Positions 7,396-17,600 of a DNA stretch of 64,000 nt are shown here, one piece after another. The translations under genes and the position numbers were made by a program. Under the pieces are notes generated by a model. That model did not search any database and was not told the origin of the DNA. It worked only from the letters and a program-made list of their open reading frames with translations. Source of the DNA: Pontiella agarivorans (GTDB taxonomy: Bacteria; Verrucomicrobiota; Kiritimatiellia; Kiritimatiellales; Pontiellaceae); assembly GCF_034531395.1 (NCBI RefSeq), contig NZ_JARVCO010000010.1, forward strand, positions 868,001-932,000, in the 5' to 3' direction. How positions within the stretch are numbered: the first letter of the stretch is position 1; each line of letters begins with the position of its first letter.

Positions 7396-8724
7396 ATGAC
7401 CAAACGAGTTGCATTCCTATTGGCCGGAACGGCCTTTGTATCGACGGTTTTTTCCGGTTTAACGGAAATGGTGGAGCCGATTGACTGGAGCCGGTTTCCG
7501 GCGGTAAACCATTCGGATTCTGAATTTGAACGGGGTTCAAAGCTGCTTTCAAATGCTGCCCGCCATTCGCTGCAGTGGGCAGAGGCGTTTTATGAGACGG
7601 GAGAATCGGGAGACCGCTACCTCATAAAAAACAAAAACGTGGAGTGGACTATTCGTCCGGCAACCAGTGCGGCGCTGGGCCTGGCGATTGCTCTGAAAAC
7701 CGGTGTGGCTCCCGAATCTATAGGGTTTTCCAAAGAGGAGATCACCGCACGAACGCTGAAGTTGATCAAAGGAGCCGCCTCCATTCATAAGGCGAACGGC
7801 GGAAAGTGGGGCGATCACTGGCAGTCATCGCTTTGGGCTGCGCAAGTGGGGCGTGCGGCCTGGATGCTGTGGGATGAGCTGGACGATGAAACGCGAGAAA
7901 TGGTCGCGGAATTAGTCGTTTATGAAGCGAACCGTAACTATAAGGTTCGCTACTGGAATGGAAAAGGCGGCGATTCGAAAGCCGAAGAAAATTCGTGGGA
8001 TTCGATGATTCTTCAGGTGGCTGTTGCGATGATGCCGAACCATCCGGATGCGGGGGAGTGGAAAAGAAAATGCAGTGCACTGCTGGTTGGTTCCTACTGT
8101 CGTCCGTCCGATATGGAGCGGACGGATTTTACGGTCGATGGAAAAACGCCGGCAGAATGGCTGGATGGATATAATATCCGTGAAGACGGCATTGTGATCA
8201 ACCATCACCTGATTCACAACGACTACATGGCCTCTATTGCCCATCTTCAAATGCAGGGGTTTATGGTTTTCCCGCTGGTCGGACTGCCGGTTCCGGAATC
8301 AGTCGATTTTAATTTTGACGTTGTCTACCGCACACTGGCGACAAAAGAATTTGTGTCGCCGCCGTTCAAAGAGCCCGGCGGATCGATGTTTATTCCGGGA
8401 AGTCCGGAGCAGTATTATCCGAAGGGTACGGACTGGTCGAAATACCGCTATGCCTGTTTTTACGGTATGGATACGCTGTACGATGTGCTCGGTTACGAAG
8501 CGGGCCTTGGGGAAAAGGCTTCGGAGTGGCGGAGACTGCGGGCGGAGCGCATGCTGAAAATGCAGGCACGCCATGAAGACGGGCGTCTGTATGCGCCGGG
8601 GGAATATGACACCTACAAAGGGGTTGAACAGATGGTGTTCTGGATGATGGCGGATGCGCATCTGCTCCAGTGGCTTGCCGATTGCGGTGTATCCTTTGAA
8701 CAGAAAAACTGGCTGGAGGAATAG
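7396..8724 (+). CDS. Secreted protein, predicted alpha/alpha-barrel polysaccharide-active enzyme
   Basis: A 442-residue protein with a signal peptide (MTKRVAFLLAGTAFVSTVFS). The body is helix-rich with repeated Trp-containing helices (GDHWQSSLWAAQVGRAAWML, ENSWDSMILQVAVAMM) and a central GYNIREDGIVINHHLIHNDY, where the paired His, Asn and Tyr look like a lyase- or hydrolase-type active centre. Toroidal alpha/alpha folds are common among polysaccharide lyases, and PL38-like is one candidate. I cannot assign a family with confidence. The ATG at 7396 follows GGAGG with good spacing. It is the first gene of the locus downstream of the candidate IclR operator and lies 1 bp from the PL8 gene, so the two are probably one transcript. 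Confidence 0.6.
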   Translation: MTKRVAFLLAGTAFVSTVFSGLTEMVEPIDWSRFPAVNHSDSEFERGSKLLSNAARHSLQWAEAFYETGESGDRYLIKNKNVEWTIRPATSAALGLAIALKTGVAPESIGFSKEEITARTLKLIKGAASIHKANGGKWGDHWQSSLWAAQVGRAAWMLWDELDDETREMVAELVVYEANRNYKVRYWNGKGGDSKAEENSWDSMILQVAVAMMPNHPDAGEWKRKCSALLVGSYCRPSDMERTDFTVDGKTPAEWLDGYNIREDGIVINHHLIHNDYMASIAHLQMQGFMVFPLVGLPVPESVDFNFDVVYRTLATKEFVSPPFKEPGGSMFIPGSPEQYYPKGTDWSKYRYACFYGMDTLYDVLGYEAGLGEKASEWRRLRAERMLKMQARHEDGRLYAPGEYDTYKGVEQMVFWMMADAHLLQWLADCGVSFEQKNWLEE

Positions 8725-8725
8725 G

Positions 8726-10660
8726 ATGAATCGCATGGTGTTGGGATGGGTGGTTACCATAGCTGCAGCGGTTGCGATGGCCGATGATGCACAGATCCGC
8801 CGACAGTTTTCGGAGTATTATGTGCAGACCTCGGCGAGTGAATCCGCCGTGAAAAAATATATGCAGAGTATGCGCACAGACGGAACCTGGGCGGATATTG
8901 ATTATGAGAGCAAACGGCGCGGCAGCTGGCCGACGCGCGGTCATCTGACCCGGTTGGAGGGCATGGCGGTCGTATATGCCGATCCCGAGGCAAAACTTTT
9001 CCAATCATTGGAACTGCGCGATGCGATTGTTACCGGGCTGAATCATTGGCTGGAGATGGATTACCGCAATCCTAACTGGTGGCAGGGCCGAATCGGGGTA
9101 CCGAAGTCCATGGCGGCGACCCTGATTCTGTTAGGGGACGGCTTACCGGATGATGTGCTGAAAAGGGCCCGGCCGATTCTGCTGCGGAGTAAAATGGGGA
9201 TGACCGGTCAGAACAAAGTCTGGTGTGCCGGAAACAATGTGATGATCGGTTTACTGTATGACGAACCGGAACGAATTGAAAAGGCGGTGGCGGAAATCTG
9301 GTCGGAACTGCGCGTTTCGACGGAGGAGGGTATTCAGCCCGATTGGAGTTTTCATCAGCACGGTCCGCAGCAGCAGTTCGGCAACTACGGGGCCTCGTTT
9401 GCCGGCGATATGATCAAGTGGGCCTCCATTCTGCGGGGGACGGATTATGCGTTGAGCGGGGATAAACTGGAGATTCTGCGGAATTATATGCTCAATGGCG
9501 TTTCATGGATTATCTGGAACGGGCGGATGGACCTCAGCGGCTGCGGGCGGCAGATTGATCGGGGAGCGCAGGCGGCAAAAGGGCGGGGCACCCTTCGGCA
9601 GCTGAAGGCCATGCCTTCAATCGATCCGGAATGTTCCGGTGAATATAAAGCGGTTCTGAACCGGGCCGGATTTAATCCGTTCTGGCGCTCCGAAATGGCG
9701 GTGCAGCGCCGGCCGGACTGGTATGCCTCGGTCAGGATGAGTTCAACGCGGGTGATCGGAGCGGAAACCTGCAACTCGGAAAACATGCAGGGGTTGCATC
9801 TGGGCGACGGTATGCTGCTGGTTTATCGCGATGGATCGGAATATGAGGATATTGTCCCGCTTTGGGATTGGAAGCGTCTTCCCGGCACAACCTGCGATCA
9901 GGGACAGACCAATCTGGTTCCTAAAAGCTGGAATAAAGGATATGGCGGTTCTGATTTTTCGGGGGTTCTTGGAACCGGTGAAACCGGTATGGCGGCAATG
10001 ATGTATAAACGAAAAAATCTTGTTGCCCGGAAGTCATATTTTTTCTTCAGAGATCAGATTGTTTGTTTAGGCGCGGGGATTTCAGGAGAGACGGACGGAG
10101 ATGTTTATACCTCGATTGAGCAGTCGTGGATGAAAGGGGACGTCCAAAAGGATGAGGGATTCATTCACCATAATGGCATCGCCTATCAGGTTCTGGATGG
10201 AGACCCTGTGCTTCGATCCGGAAACGTTGTCGGCAATTGGACCGGCAGTTTTCCAGATCGTGCTGACCGGCCGGAATCGGGTGACGTATTCAGCGCCTGG
10301 ATCAATCATGGCAAATCGCCAAAAGACGCCACGTATGCCTATCGCATTTTTTCTCCTGCTGGAAACGAGCGTTCCGGGCAGATGTCTGAGGTGTTGAGTA
10401 ATACGAAGGCCCTTCAGGCGGTGACCTGTGAGCAAACGGTTTATGCCGTATTTTATGTAGCAGGAAGGCTGGAGATCGGGGCGGGCCGGGCGGTTGAGGC
10501 CTCCGGCCCATGCCTCCTCTTGATGGGGGATAAGGGCTTGAAGGTTGCGGACCCAACGCATTCCCTTCAAACATTGAAAATCAGGGTGAATGAAAAATCG
10601 TATCAAATAAATTTGCCGCAGGGCGCGGATCGCGGGAAGCAAGTTGCCATTCGCCTCTAA
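8726..10660 (+). CDS. Polysaccharide lyase family 8-like protein
   Basis: A 644-residue secreted protein with signal peptide MNRMVLGWVVTIAAAVAMA. It fits PL8 (chondroitin AC, hyaluronate, xanthan lyases): an alpha/alpha toroid with NWWQGRIGVPKSMA, then WSFHQHGPQQQFGNYG (catalytic Asn/His/Tyr region), followed by beta-sandwich motifs WKRLPGTTCDQG and WINHG. These enzymes cut uronate-containing chains by beta-elimination and leave unsaturated uronyl ends. The family usual length is 650-800 residues. The exact substrate is not determined. The start at 8726 is 1 bp after the previous stop. A palindrome copy is at 8999-9013. It is about 40 percent alike by eye to the central part of the larger protein at 14643. 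Confidence 0.88.
   Translation: MNRMVLGWVVTIAAAVAMADDAQIRRQFSEYYVQTSASESAVKKYMQSMRTDGTWADIDYESKRRGSWPTRGHLTRLEGMAVVYADPEAKLFQSLELRDAIVTGLNHWLEMDYRNPNWWQGRIGVPKSMAATLILLGDGLPDDVLKRARPILLRSKMGMTGQNKVWCAGNNVMIGLLYDEPERIEKAVAEIWSELRVSTEEGIQPDWSFHQHGPQQQFGNYGASFAGDMIKWASILRGTDYALSGDKLEILRNYMLNGVSWIIWNGRMDLSGCGRQIDRGAQAAKGRGTLRQLKAMPSIDPECSGEYKAVLNRAGFNPFWRSEMAVQRRPDWYASVRMSSTRVIGAETCNSENMQGLHLGDGMLLVYRDGSEYEDIVPLWDWKRLPGTTCDQGQTNLVPKSWNKGYGGSDFSGVLGTGETGMAAMMYKRKNLVARKSYFFFRDQIVCLGAGISGETDGDVYTSIEQSWMKGDVQKDEGFIHHNGIAYQVLDGDPVLRSGNVVGNWTGSFPDRADRPESGDVFSAWINHGKSPKDATYAYRIFSPAGNERSGQMSEVLSNTKALQAVTCEQTVYAVFYVAGRLEIGAGRAVEASGPCLLLMGDKGLKVADPTHSLQTLKIRVNEKSYQINLPQGADRGKQVAIRL
8999..9013 (+). repeat. 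Dispersed palindrome copy inside PL8 gene
   Basis: TTCCAATCATTGGAA. The same spacer, ATCAT, recurs in the sirtuin gene at 49213-49227 in another codon phase. Confidence 0.65.
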
Positions 10661-10672
10661 ATAGAATGTGGA

Positions 10673-13651
10673 ATGATGTTCCGTTTTAAAACTTCAGACG
10701 TTCTGATGGCTGCCATGTGCTTTGCCGCTGCAGGGTGTGTCGGTGAGCCTGCGCAGGATGTTTCCGTTTTTCAGCTCCCTCGTGCCCGGGAAAAAATGCG
10801 GCAGGAGGCGGATCGGTTAAAAGAACAGCTGGCCGGGCTGCCGAAACTTCAGGAGCCGCTGCAGCTGGATGCGTATGGGTATCATGGCGGTTATCTGCCG
10901 GCACTGGACACGCTGCCTGACGAGCCGCGCTGGACGGTGGATCTGCAGTTTTCCACGTATGCTAAATTTGAACAGATCATTCTGGTTCCGGCCATTGACC
11001 GCAGTGCGTCTCCGCTGGGAAGTTATGGTTTTCCAAAACGGTTCCGGGTGCTGCAGGTTTTTCCTGACGGCAGAAGGACGTTGATTAAGGAATGGATGGC
11101 TGAGGATTGCCCAGATCCAGGGCGTGTACCTCTGATTCTGGAAGTGGAGGCTCCGGGAACATCCAGGCTGGTGCTGGAGGTTTACCGGGGCAGTCCCGAG
11201 GGGGAAAAAGAGCTTTTTGCACTCGATGAAATTTTTGGCATCGTTAAGAACTGGGCCTGGAGTGCACGCTCTGTTGAGGTCAGTTCAGAGCTGGGATCGC
11301 CGCCGTACTGGGGAAAAGAGTATCTGATTGATCGAAAGACCAGCCTGGGGCTGCCGGTCGGCCTTCCTGTCGAAGATTGTGCGGCAGGCGGCGGATTTTC
11401 TGTTGTTTTTGATGCGCAGCCCGAGGAACGCAGCACGATTGAAATCGATTTGGGTAAAAGCGTTTGGGTGGGGGACATCACTCTGTTTCCCGCGATTCCA
11501 GAAGAGGGGGTGCTGATTCCGGGCTTTGGCTTTCCCGGAAAAATTCAGGTCATCCGGCAGATCGCATCCCCTAGTGGGGAACGAAAGCGGCGTTATCCGG
11601 TTTCGGCAGGATGGGACGGCGGCAATCCGGGGAACAACATGATCCGCATACCCGTTAACAGCCATGGGCGCTGGTTTCGGTTGATGTTCAGTCAGCTGCC
11701 TGTGTATGACGGAAGACCGGTTTTGGCACTGGGCGAGATCCAGGTGCATCAATCGGACATTCACTATCCGGTTGAAGCCATACGACTGAACGAGTTTCCG
11801 GAAGGCAGTGAGCTGAAAACGCACCTGCTGACGGATGGAAAAGCGAACGGTCGGCCGGTGATGGGGATGCTTGAGTGGTTGATACAGATTGCCCGGCGCG
11901 ATCAGCTGGCGAAGACCCTGAACGGGTTGGCCGGGTCAGAAGAGCTGCTGGCCGAACGCTGGCAAAACTTCTGGTGGTGGAGTGCGATTGCGGGTGGTTT
12001 TATATTGGTTGTGAGTGCGCTGTGGGTGGCTGTTGCCGCGTTGATCCAGCGTAAACGCAGTTTGATGGAGATGAACCGCAGGGCGGAAATCGAGCAGATG
12101 AAGATCCGCTTTTTTACCCATATCTCCCATGAACTGCGTACGCCTTTAACCGTCATTCTCGGGCCGTTGGAAAAAATGCGGGAAATGATTACGGAGCCGG
12201 CCATGAGCGAGTATGCCTCGCTGATGCACCGCAATGTGAAAAAGCTCCAGCAACTGGTCGATCAACTGCTTGATTTTCGCAAGCTGCAGGAGAAGCGGGA
12301 CTCACTGGATTGGAAGGGTGTGGACCTAGCCCTGTTTGTGCATAACGTATTTGACTGCTACCGATCGCTAGCCCTCGATAAGAAGATTAGGTATCACCTG
12401 ATTGGTGCCGAGCATCCGTTGAGCTTTGTCATAGATCCCGGGAAATTTCAGAAAATTTTAGACAACCTGATCTCCAACGCGCTGAAATATACCCCGGAAG
12501 GTGGTGACGTGACGGTGAAGCTTGCTGTTGAATTCGGAGCCGTTTCGACGATTCGTCTGGAGGTCGAGGATTCCGGTGTGGGTATCGCGGCAGAGGATTT
12601 TCCGCACGTGTTCGAGCAGTTTTATCGCGCCGAAGGTCTTCAGCCGATTCAGGCAGGCGGGTCGGGAATCGGGCTGGCGCTGGTTAAGGAACTGGTCGAT
12701 TTCTGGGGCGGTGACATTTCGGTGGAGAGTCCCTTGGCCCATGGGCGCGGCACACGATTTAGCGTGGCGCTTCCGGCCCCGGACCCAGAGGCGTGGCGCG
12801 AGGAGGCTGAAGACGAAGTTGCTGAGCTTCAGCCGGTTGATCTGCCGGCCCCTTTGCCTGTGGCTCAAGCCGCCCGGCCACAATCGACAGAAACCGTGCT
12901 GATTGCGGATGATAACGAGGATGTCCGGTCGTTTGTGCGCATGGAGCTTGCGGATCATTACCAGGTGATTGAAGCCGGTGATGGCGAAGACGGTCTGCAA
13001 AAAGCGCGCGAAACGATTCCGGATCTGGTCATCAGCGATGTGATGATGCCTAAAATGAATGGGGTGGAGATGTGCCGCCGACTGAAGGGCGATGAGCTGA
13101 CAAGTCATATACCGATTGTCATGCTGACGGCGCGGGGCTCGGAAGAGCATCAGCTCGAAGGGCTGGGAACCGGTGCGGATGATTATGTGACCAAACCGTT
13201 TTCGATGCCGCTGCTCAAGGCGCGCATTCAGAATCTGTTGGAATCGCGCCGGGTGATGCGGGAGCGTTTTGCTCGGGAGCTGACGGTTGAGCCGAGTGCG
13301 ATTACGGTAACGTCTGTGGATGAGAAGCTGTTGCAGAGCGCGATCGGGGTCGTGGAAGAGCACATGGATGATGCGGGCTTCACGGTGGAGCGTTTTGCGG
13401 CAGAAATGCATATGGCCCGCAATACTCTGCTGTTAAAGCTTCGGGCGCTGGTGGACCAGTCCCCTCAGGAGTTTATCCGTACACTTCGGCTTAAACGTGC
13501 CCGCCAGCTGCTGGAACAGAATGCCGGAACCATTGCGGAAATCGCTTTTCAGGTCGGTTTCGAGGAGCCGACCCATTTCAGCCGTAGCTTTAAAAAACAG
13601 TTCGGACAGACCCCTTCCGGGTATCTGAAAAATCGTAAATTTTACGATTAG
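10673..13651 (+). CDS. Hybrid two-component sensor with AraC output domain
   Basis: A 992-residue single-chain two-component system. Order: signal or lipoprotein leader (AAAGCVGEP), two periplasmic beta-sandwich regions resembling discoidin-type sugar-binding domains (about residues 60-390), a membrane segment (about 429-452), HisKA with SHELRTPLT (phospho-His about 486), HATPase (NLISNALKYTPEGG, GGSGIGLALV), a receiver domain with ISDVMMPKMNG (Asp about 789) and KPF, and a C-terminal AraC helix-turn-helix pair. It probably senses a polysaccharide fragment and activates nearby lyase genes. This design is best known in Bacteroidetes, usually with a periplasmic propeller instead of the discoidin-like part seen here. 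It starts 12 bp after the PL8 stop. Confidence 0.92.
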   Translation: MMFRFKTSDVLMAAMCFAAAGCVGEPAQDVSVFQLPRAREKMRQEADRLKEQLAGLPKLQEPLQLDAYGYHGGYLPALDTLPDEPRWTVDLQFSTYAKFEQIILVPAIDRSASPLGSYGFPKRFRVLQVFPDGRRTLIKEWMAEDCPDPGRVPLILEVEAPGTSRLVLEVYRGSPEGEKELFALDEIFGIVKNWAWSARSVEVSSELGSPPYWGKEYLIDRKTSLGLPVGLPVEDCAAGGGFSVVFDAQPEERSTIEIDLGKSVWVGDITLFPAIPEEGVLIPGFGFPGKIQVIRQIASPSGERKRRYPVSAGWDGGNPGNNMIRIPVNSHGRWFRLMFSQLPVYDGRPVLALGEIQVHQSDIHYPVEAIRLNEFPEGSELKTHLLTDGKANGRPVMGMLEWLIQIARRDQLAKTLNGLAGSEELLAERWQNFWWWSAIAGGFILVVSALWVAVAALIQRKRSLMEMNRRAEIEQMKIRFFTHISHELRTPLTVILGPLEKMREMITEPAMSEYASLMHRNVKKLQQLVDQLLDFRKLQEKRDSLDWKGVDLALFVHNVFDCYRSLALDKKIRYHLIGAEHPLSFVIDPGKFQKILDNLISNALKYTPEGGDVTVKLAVEFGAVSTIRLEVEDSGVGIAAEDFPHVFEQFYRAEGLQPIQAGGSGIGLALVKELVDFWGGDISVESPLAHGRGTRFSVALPAPDPEAWREEAEDEVAELQPVDLPAPLPVAQAARPQSTETVLIADDNEDVRSFVRMELADHYQVIEAGDGEDGLQKARETIPDLVISDVMMPKMNGVEMCRRLKGDELTSHIPIVMLTARGSEEHQLEGLGTGADDYVTKPFSMPLLKARIQNLLESRRVMRERFARELTVEPSAITVTSVDEKLLQSAIGVVEEHMDDAGFTVERFAAEMHMARNTLLLKLRALVDQSPQEFIRTLRLKRARQLLEQNAGTIAEIAFQVGFEEPTHFSRSFKKQFGQTPSGYLKNRKFYD

Positions 13652-13691
13652 TTGATGTTGATATCTTTGTAACCCTCTTCTGTTCAGTAGG

Positions 13692-13802
13692 ATGAGCGTG
13701 GTGGTCATTTCTTTGATCGCAGTGGTTATCTTCTTTTTACTCTTTCCGGTTATCTTTGTTTGGATCATAGGCGGAAGCCTTAGGGTCGAACGTAAAAGAT
13801 AA
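13692..13802 (+). CDS. Possible 36-residue membrane peptide
   Basis: An ATG at 13692 opens a frame ending at 13802 whose product is one hydrophobic helix (VVISLIAVVIFFLLFPVIFV) followed by a basic tail, SLRVERKR. The stop is 11 bp before the PEP-CTERM gene. The ribosome site (AGTAGG) is weak. A T-rich second codon position makes such a product possible by chance, so this is tentative. It fills most of the 160-bp gap after the sensor gene. Confidence 0.3.
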   Translation: MSVVVISLIAVVIFFLLFPVIFVWIIGGSLRVERKR

Positions 13803-13813
13803 GGAGTGTAAGG

Positions 13814-14545
13814 ATGCAAATAAGAAATGTGAGTAAGGGTTCCTGGGTTGGCCTTGTTTTAGCCGCAGCGGTTAACGGGGTCTTGGGGGATGTTGTATTG
13901 CTGGGTGGTTTTGACGGTAATGAGTCAACGGTTAATTCATCAAGCGATACAGTTGATGCATCCTATTTTAAGCAGGATGCATCAGCGGCAGGGGTTGTCA
14001 GCATGACAGGAATTGCGAATACATCCAAGTATCTCACCGATTCAGGTACATCCAGTACAATGTGGGGTTTTTATTCGTTAGTGCCTGAGCCGGTATCTGA
14101 AAATCGTGTCGCAAATGACAAGGATGTCGGTGTTACTTTGACGATTTCTGTAGATGCAGCGTATAGCGGGGCCTCAGATGTAATGCTGAGTGATTTTGTA
14201 ATGGCTTTGTATAAAGGGGCCGCGGGTTTAGCGACTCTGACATACACCGGGGGGGATTTGGTTGGTGTGACATCTGATACCGTCGTGGCAACGATTGATC
14301 TTTCAGGCCAGGGTTTAAACACGTGGCGTGATTACGATATTTCTCTTGCCGCTTTGACGGATGTTGGCCTGAGTTCCGGCCAAGCGGCTACATTTAAGCT
14401 GGCTACCTCTTCATTTGACGGAGGTGTTTATACGCGATTGGATAATGTCGGGATTGTTGGAACTGTTCCGGAGCCGGCGACACTCGGTCTGATTGTGATG
14501 TTTGGCGGAGGCATACTATTTGTCCGCCGCACATTTCTGATGTGA
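13814..14545 (+). CDS. PEP-CTERM sorting-signal protein
   Basis: A 243-residue exported protein. It has an N-terminal signal peptide (about residues 1-26), a Ser/Thr/Asp-rich beta-strand body without recognisable catalytic motifs, and a C-terminal VPEPATLGLIVMFGGG hydrophobic segment ending RRTFLM, the exosortase-recognised PEP-CTERM tripartite signal. Such proteins are cut and placed at the cell surface or in extracellular matrix by an exosortase, which is not encoded in this window. The start has a GTAAGG ribosome site. It is followed by a terminator. The role in glycan use is only suggested by position. Confidence 0.85.
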   Translation: MQIRNVSKGSWVGLVLAAAVNGVLGDVVLLGGFDGNESTVNSSSDTVDASYFKQDASAAGVVSMTGIANTSKYLTDSGTSSTMWGFYSLVPEPVSENRVANDKDVGVTLTISVDAAYSGASDVMLSDFVMALYKGAAGLATLTYTGGDLVGVTSDTVVATIDLSGQGLNTWRDYDISLAALTDVGLSSGQAATFKLATSSFDGGVYTRLDNVGIVGTVPEPATLGLIVMFGGGILFVRRTFLM

Positions 14546-14567
14546 CGATTTATACAAGTCAGTTTTC

Positions 14568-14590
14568 CGGGGCGTTTAAAGCCCCGTTAT
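14568..14590 (+). terminator. Terminator after PEP-CTERM gene
   Basis: CGGGGC stem with GCCCCG around a GTTTAAA loop, followed by a short T-rich stretch. Confidence 0.55.
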
Positions 14591-14642
14591 TTCATGTTCA
14601 GATGGTGGTTCTGTCTGGTTGAGGATCTTGAGGGGTATAGAG

Positions 14643-17600
14643 ATGAACAAAATTTGGTTATGGTCTGGTTTTATCGCTGTATTGACGACCCTGGTACAGG
14701 GCGAAGTTGTTTATGTGGATTTCGGCCCCAGCGGGGATACGTATTCGGATGCCGCAGAAGCGTATAACAATTTCAGTTGGCCCGATTCTGACGGCTTGGT
14801 CAATATTTCGGGGGCGTCATCAGGAATAACACTGCATTATCAGAATTATGGAGGCAGTTACAGCTATGCTTCCGGGGGAGACCGCGATGCCGTTTCCGGG
14901 ATCAGTACCAATGTAACCAAGGACCGAATGTATGCGGGTACAGGGAATTTCGTGAATGTCGGTGAATTCGGGTATACATTAACTTTTTCCGGGCTGGATC
15001 CTGCTGGTACATGCTATGTCGGTGTATTGCCCAGTCCAACAGGTATTTCCTCCACCTGGAAAGTTACGACAGGAACAGGGGACACTACGGAGTATATTCA
15101 GGATGACGTCACCAGAGACAATCTCTTTGAATGGGAACATATCACTCCGGATACCAATGGCACGATTGTTCTCACGGGACGGGCGGTATCCAATGCAAAA
15201 TGGAAATCGGTCGGCTTGTCCGGAATCATTCTTGAAGTATTTCCTGCTCGGGTAACTGTTGGTTTCTCCATAGAGAACGGGACGAATGGAGTGGTGAATG
15301 CTTCCGGGCTGCAGCGTAGCTTCGCCTATACTTTGGAAAGCTGTACCAACCTCGCCGAAGGCAACTGGAGTGATTCCGGCCGCTGGGTCAGCTCGGTGGA
15401 GACGAACGCGTGGACGGTAGATCCGAACGATTCGGTGCAGTTTTTTCGTCTGTCTGAGCGCACGGAAGAAGAGGAGCGGGAGATTATCCGTTCACAGATC
15501 GTTGATTTTTTTACGGGAAGCATGTCGGAGCCGGATTCAGCGGTTCAGGGGCTGATTGATACGATGCAGGCGGATGCGACGTGGGCCGATATTGATTATG
15601 CGAGTACCCGCCGCGCCTCATGGCCTCCCGGCCGGCATCTGGACCGGCTGCTGGAAATGTCCGTTGCTTATGCCGATCCGAATTCCGTGTTTTATCAGGA
15701 CGCGGACCTGTTAGCGAAAATTTTGGCGGGCCACCAGCATTGGCTGGATAATCTATACTACAGCCTCAACTGGTATAACAACCGTATCAGTGTGCCGCTG
15801 GCGATGCTTCGCAGTTTTATGATGCTGGGAGATGATTTGCCGGCTTCTATGTATTCCGAAGCGCGCTGGTCGGTGTTGAAAGATTCTGCGATGGACATGA
15901 CCGGGACCAACCAGATGAATCTGGCGCGAAAAACCTTTCTCCGTTCCTTTCTGGATAATGATCCGGAAATGATGGCCACAGCGATTGAGGAGTTCTGGAA
16001 CGTACTGGCCGTCACAACAGAAGAGGGTATACAGCCGGATGGGTCATACCATCAGCACGGTCCGCAGCAGCAGTTCGGAACCTATGGACTGATATTTTCC
16101 GGCGCGATGGTGGAGTGGAACGAAATGCTGCGAGGTACGTCCTATGTGGCGCCGGAGGGGAAGAATGAGATCTTACGAAACTTTTTGTTGAATGGAGAAG
16201 CCTGGATTGTCTGGAACGGAGTTATGGATATCAGTGCACTGGGTCGTGAGATCAAGTCGGGGTCCCAGGTGTACACGTGGTCGAAACTGTCTGATCAGCT
16301 GGAGCGCATGAAGGCGCTGGATCCAAATTATATCCGTGCGTATGAAACGGCCCTGATGCCGACCAACGGCATTGTGGGGCACTCGGTTTTCTGGCGTTCC
16401 GATTTTGCGGTGCATCGTCGTCCGGATTGGTATTCCTCCGTGAAAATGTGCTCAACGCGGGTGGTTGGCACCGAAACGGCTAACGATGAAAATGTCTCCG
16501 GGATCCATTTGCCGGACGGTGCGCTCTATGTCTATCAATCGGGTGAAGAATATCAGGATATAGGCGGATTGTGGGATTGGCGTCGCTTGCCCGGAACGAC
16601 CTGCGATCAGGGAATGGATAATCTCGAACCGGTCGGATATGACAAAAATTATGGATCCACCGATTTTGTCGGCGGACTGACCGATGGCACGAACGGGGTT
16701 TCGGTGATGATCTATAAGCGAAGAGAGCTATCGGCCCGCAAGGCCTGGTTTTTTGGCGAGGATTCGGTGACCTGTCTGGGAAGCGGAATCGACGGGGCGA
16801 CCGACGGTTCCGTTTTAACCTCGGTGCAGCAATCGAACCTGAACGGTCCTGTACGTTGCTCTTCAGGGAGCCTCGGAGCAGGAACAAACCTGTTGGCGGC
16901 CGGCGAGTGGGTGCATCATGACGGCATCGGCTATCATCTGCTGCAGCCTTTCACGGTGCATCACGGTGAGGTGATCGGTGACTGGAAGCAGGTGAACTCG
17001 ACGTTTGATGTCGGGGCGGTGACGGGAGATGTATTCAGTGTCTGGATGAACCATGGCCGATCGCCGGTTAATGAGGAATATGCTTATACAATTTATCCTC
17101 GGGCAGTTGCCGAGGAGATGGATGATCGCATTGCGAACCATGGAACGGTTGTGCTGACCAACTCAACGGCGCTGCAGGCCATAGAAAGCGGTGCAGGCGT
17201 TTTTGCCGTATTTTATGAAGCAGGTCAGCTGACCACAGTGGACGGTTTCGTGATTGAGACAGATACTCCGTGTCTGGTGAACTGGAACGCCGGGGTTGTG
17301 AGGGTTGCGGAGCCGACTCAAACCCACTCTGCCCTGACGCTGACCGTGAAGGGTCGGCCGTATGACCTCATCCTGCCGGACGGGGGCTTGGCCGGAAGTC
17401 CGATTGAATTTGAACAGGTGTCCACTCCCTATATTCGCACGGGGAGTGTTTCCGGCATAGATATGGATCGGGCCACGTTGCAGGCCGATTTGGCATTTTC
17501 CGGAGATGGGGACTGTTCGGCCCGTATCTATTGGGGGACCGTGGATGGCGGCACTGGAGCATGGGAATATGCCGCCGAGCTGGGTTCGGTTTCGACAGGA

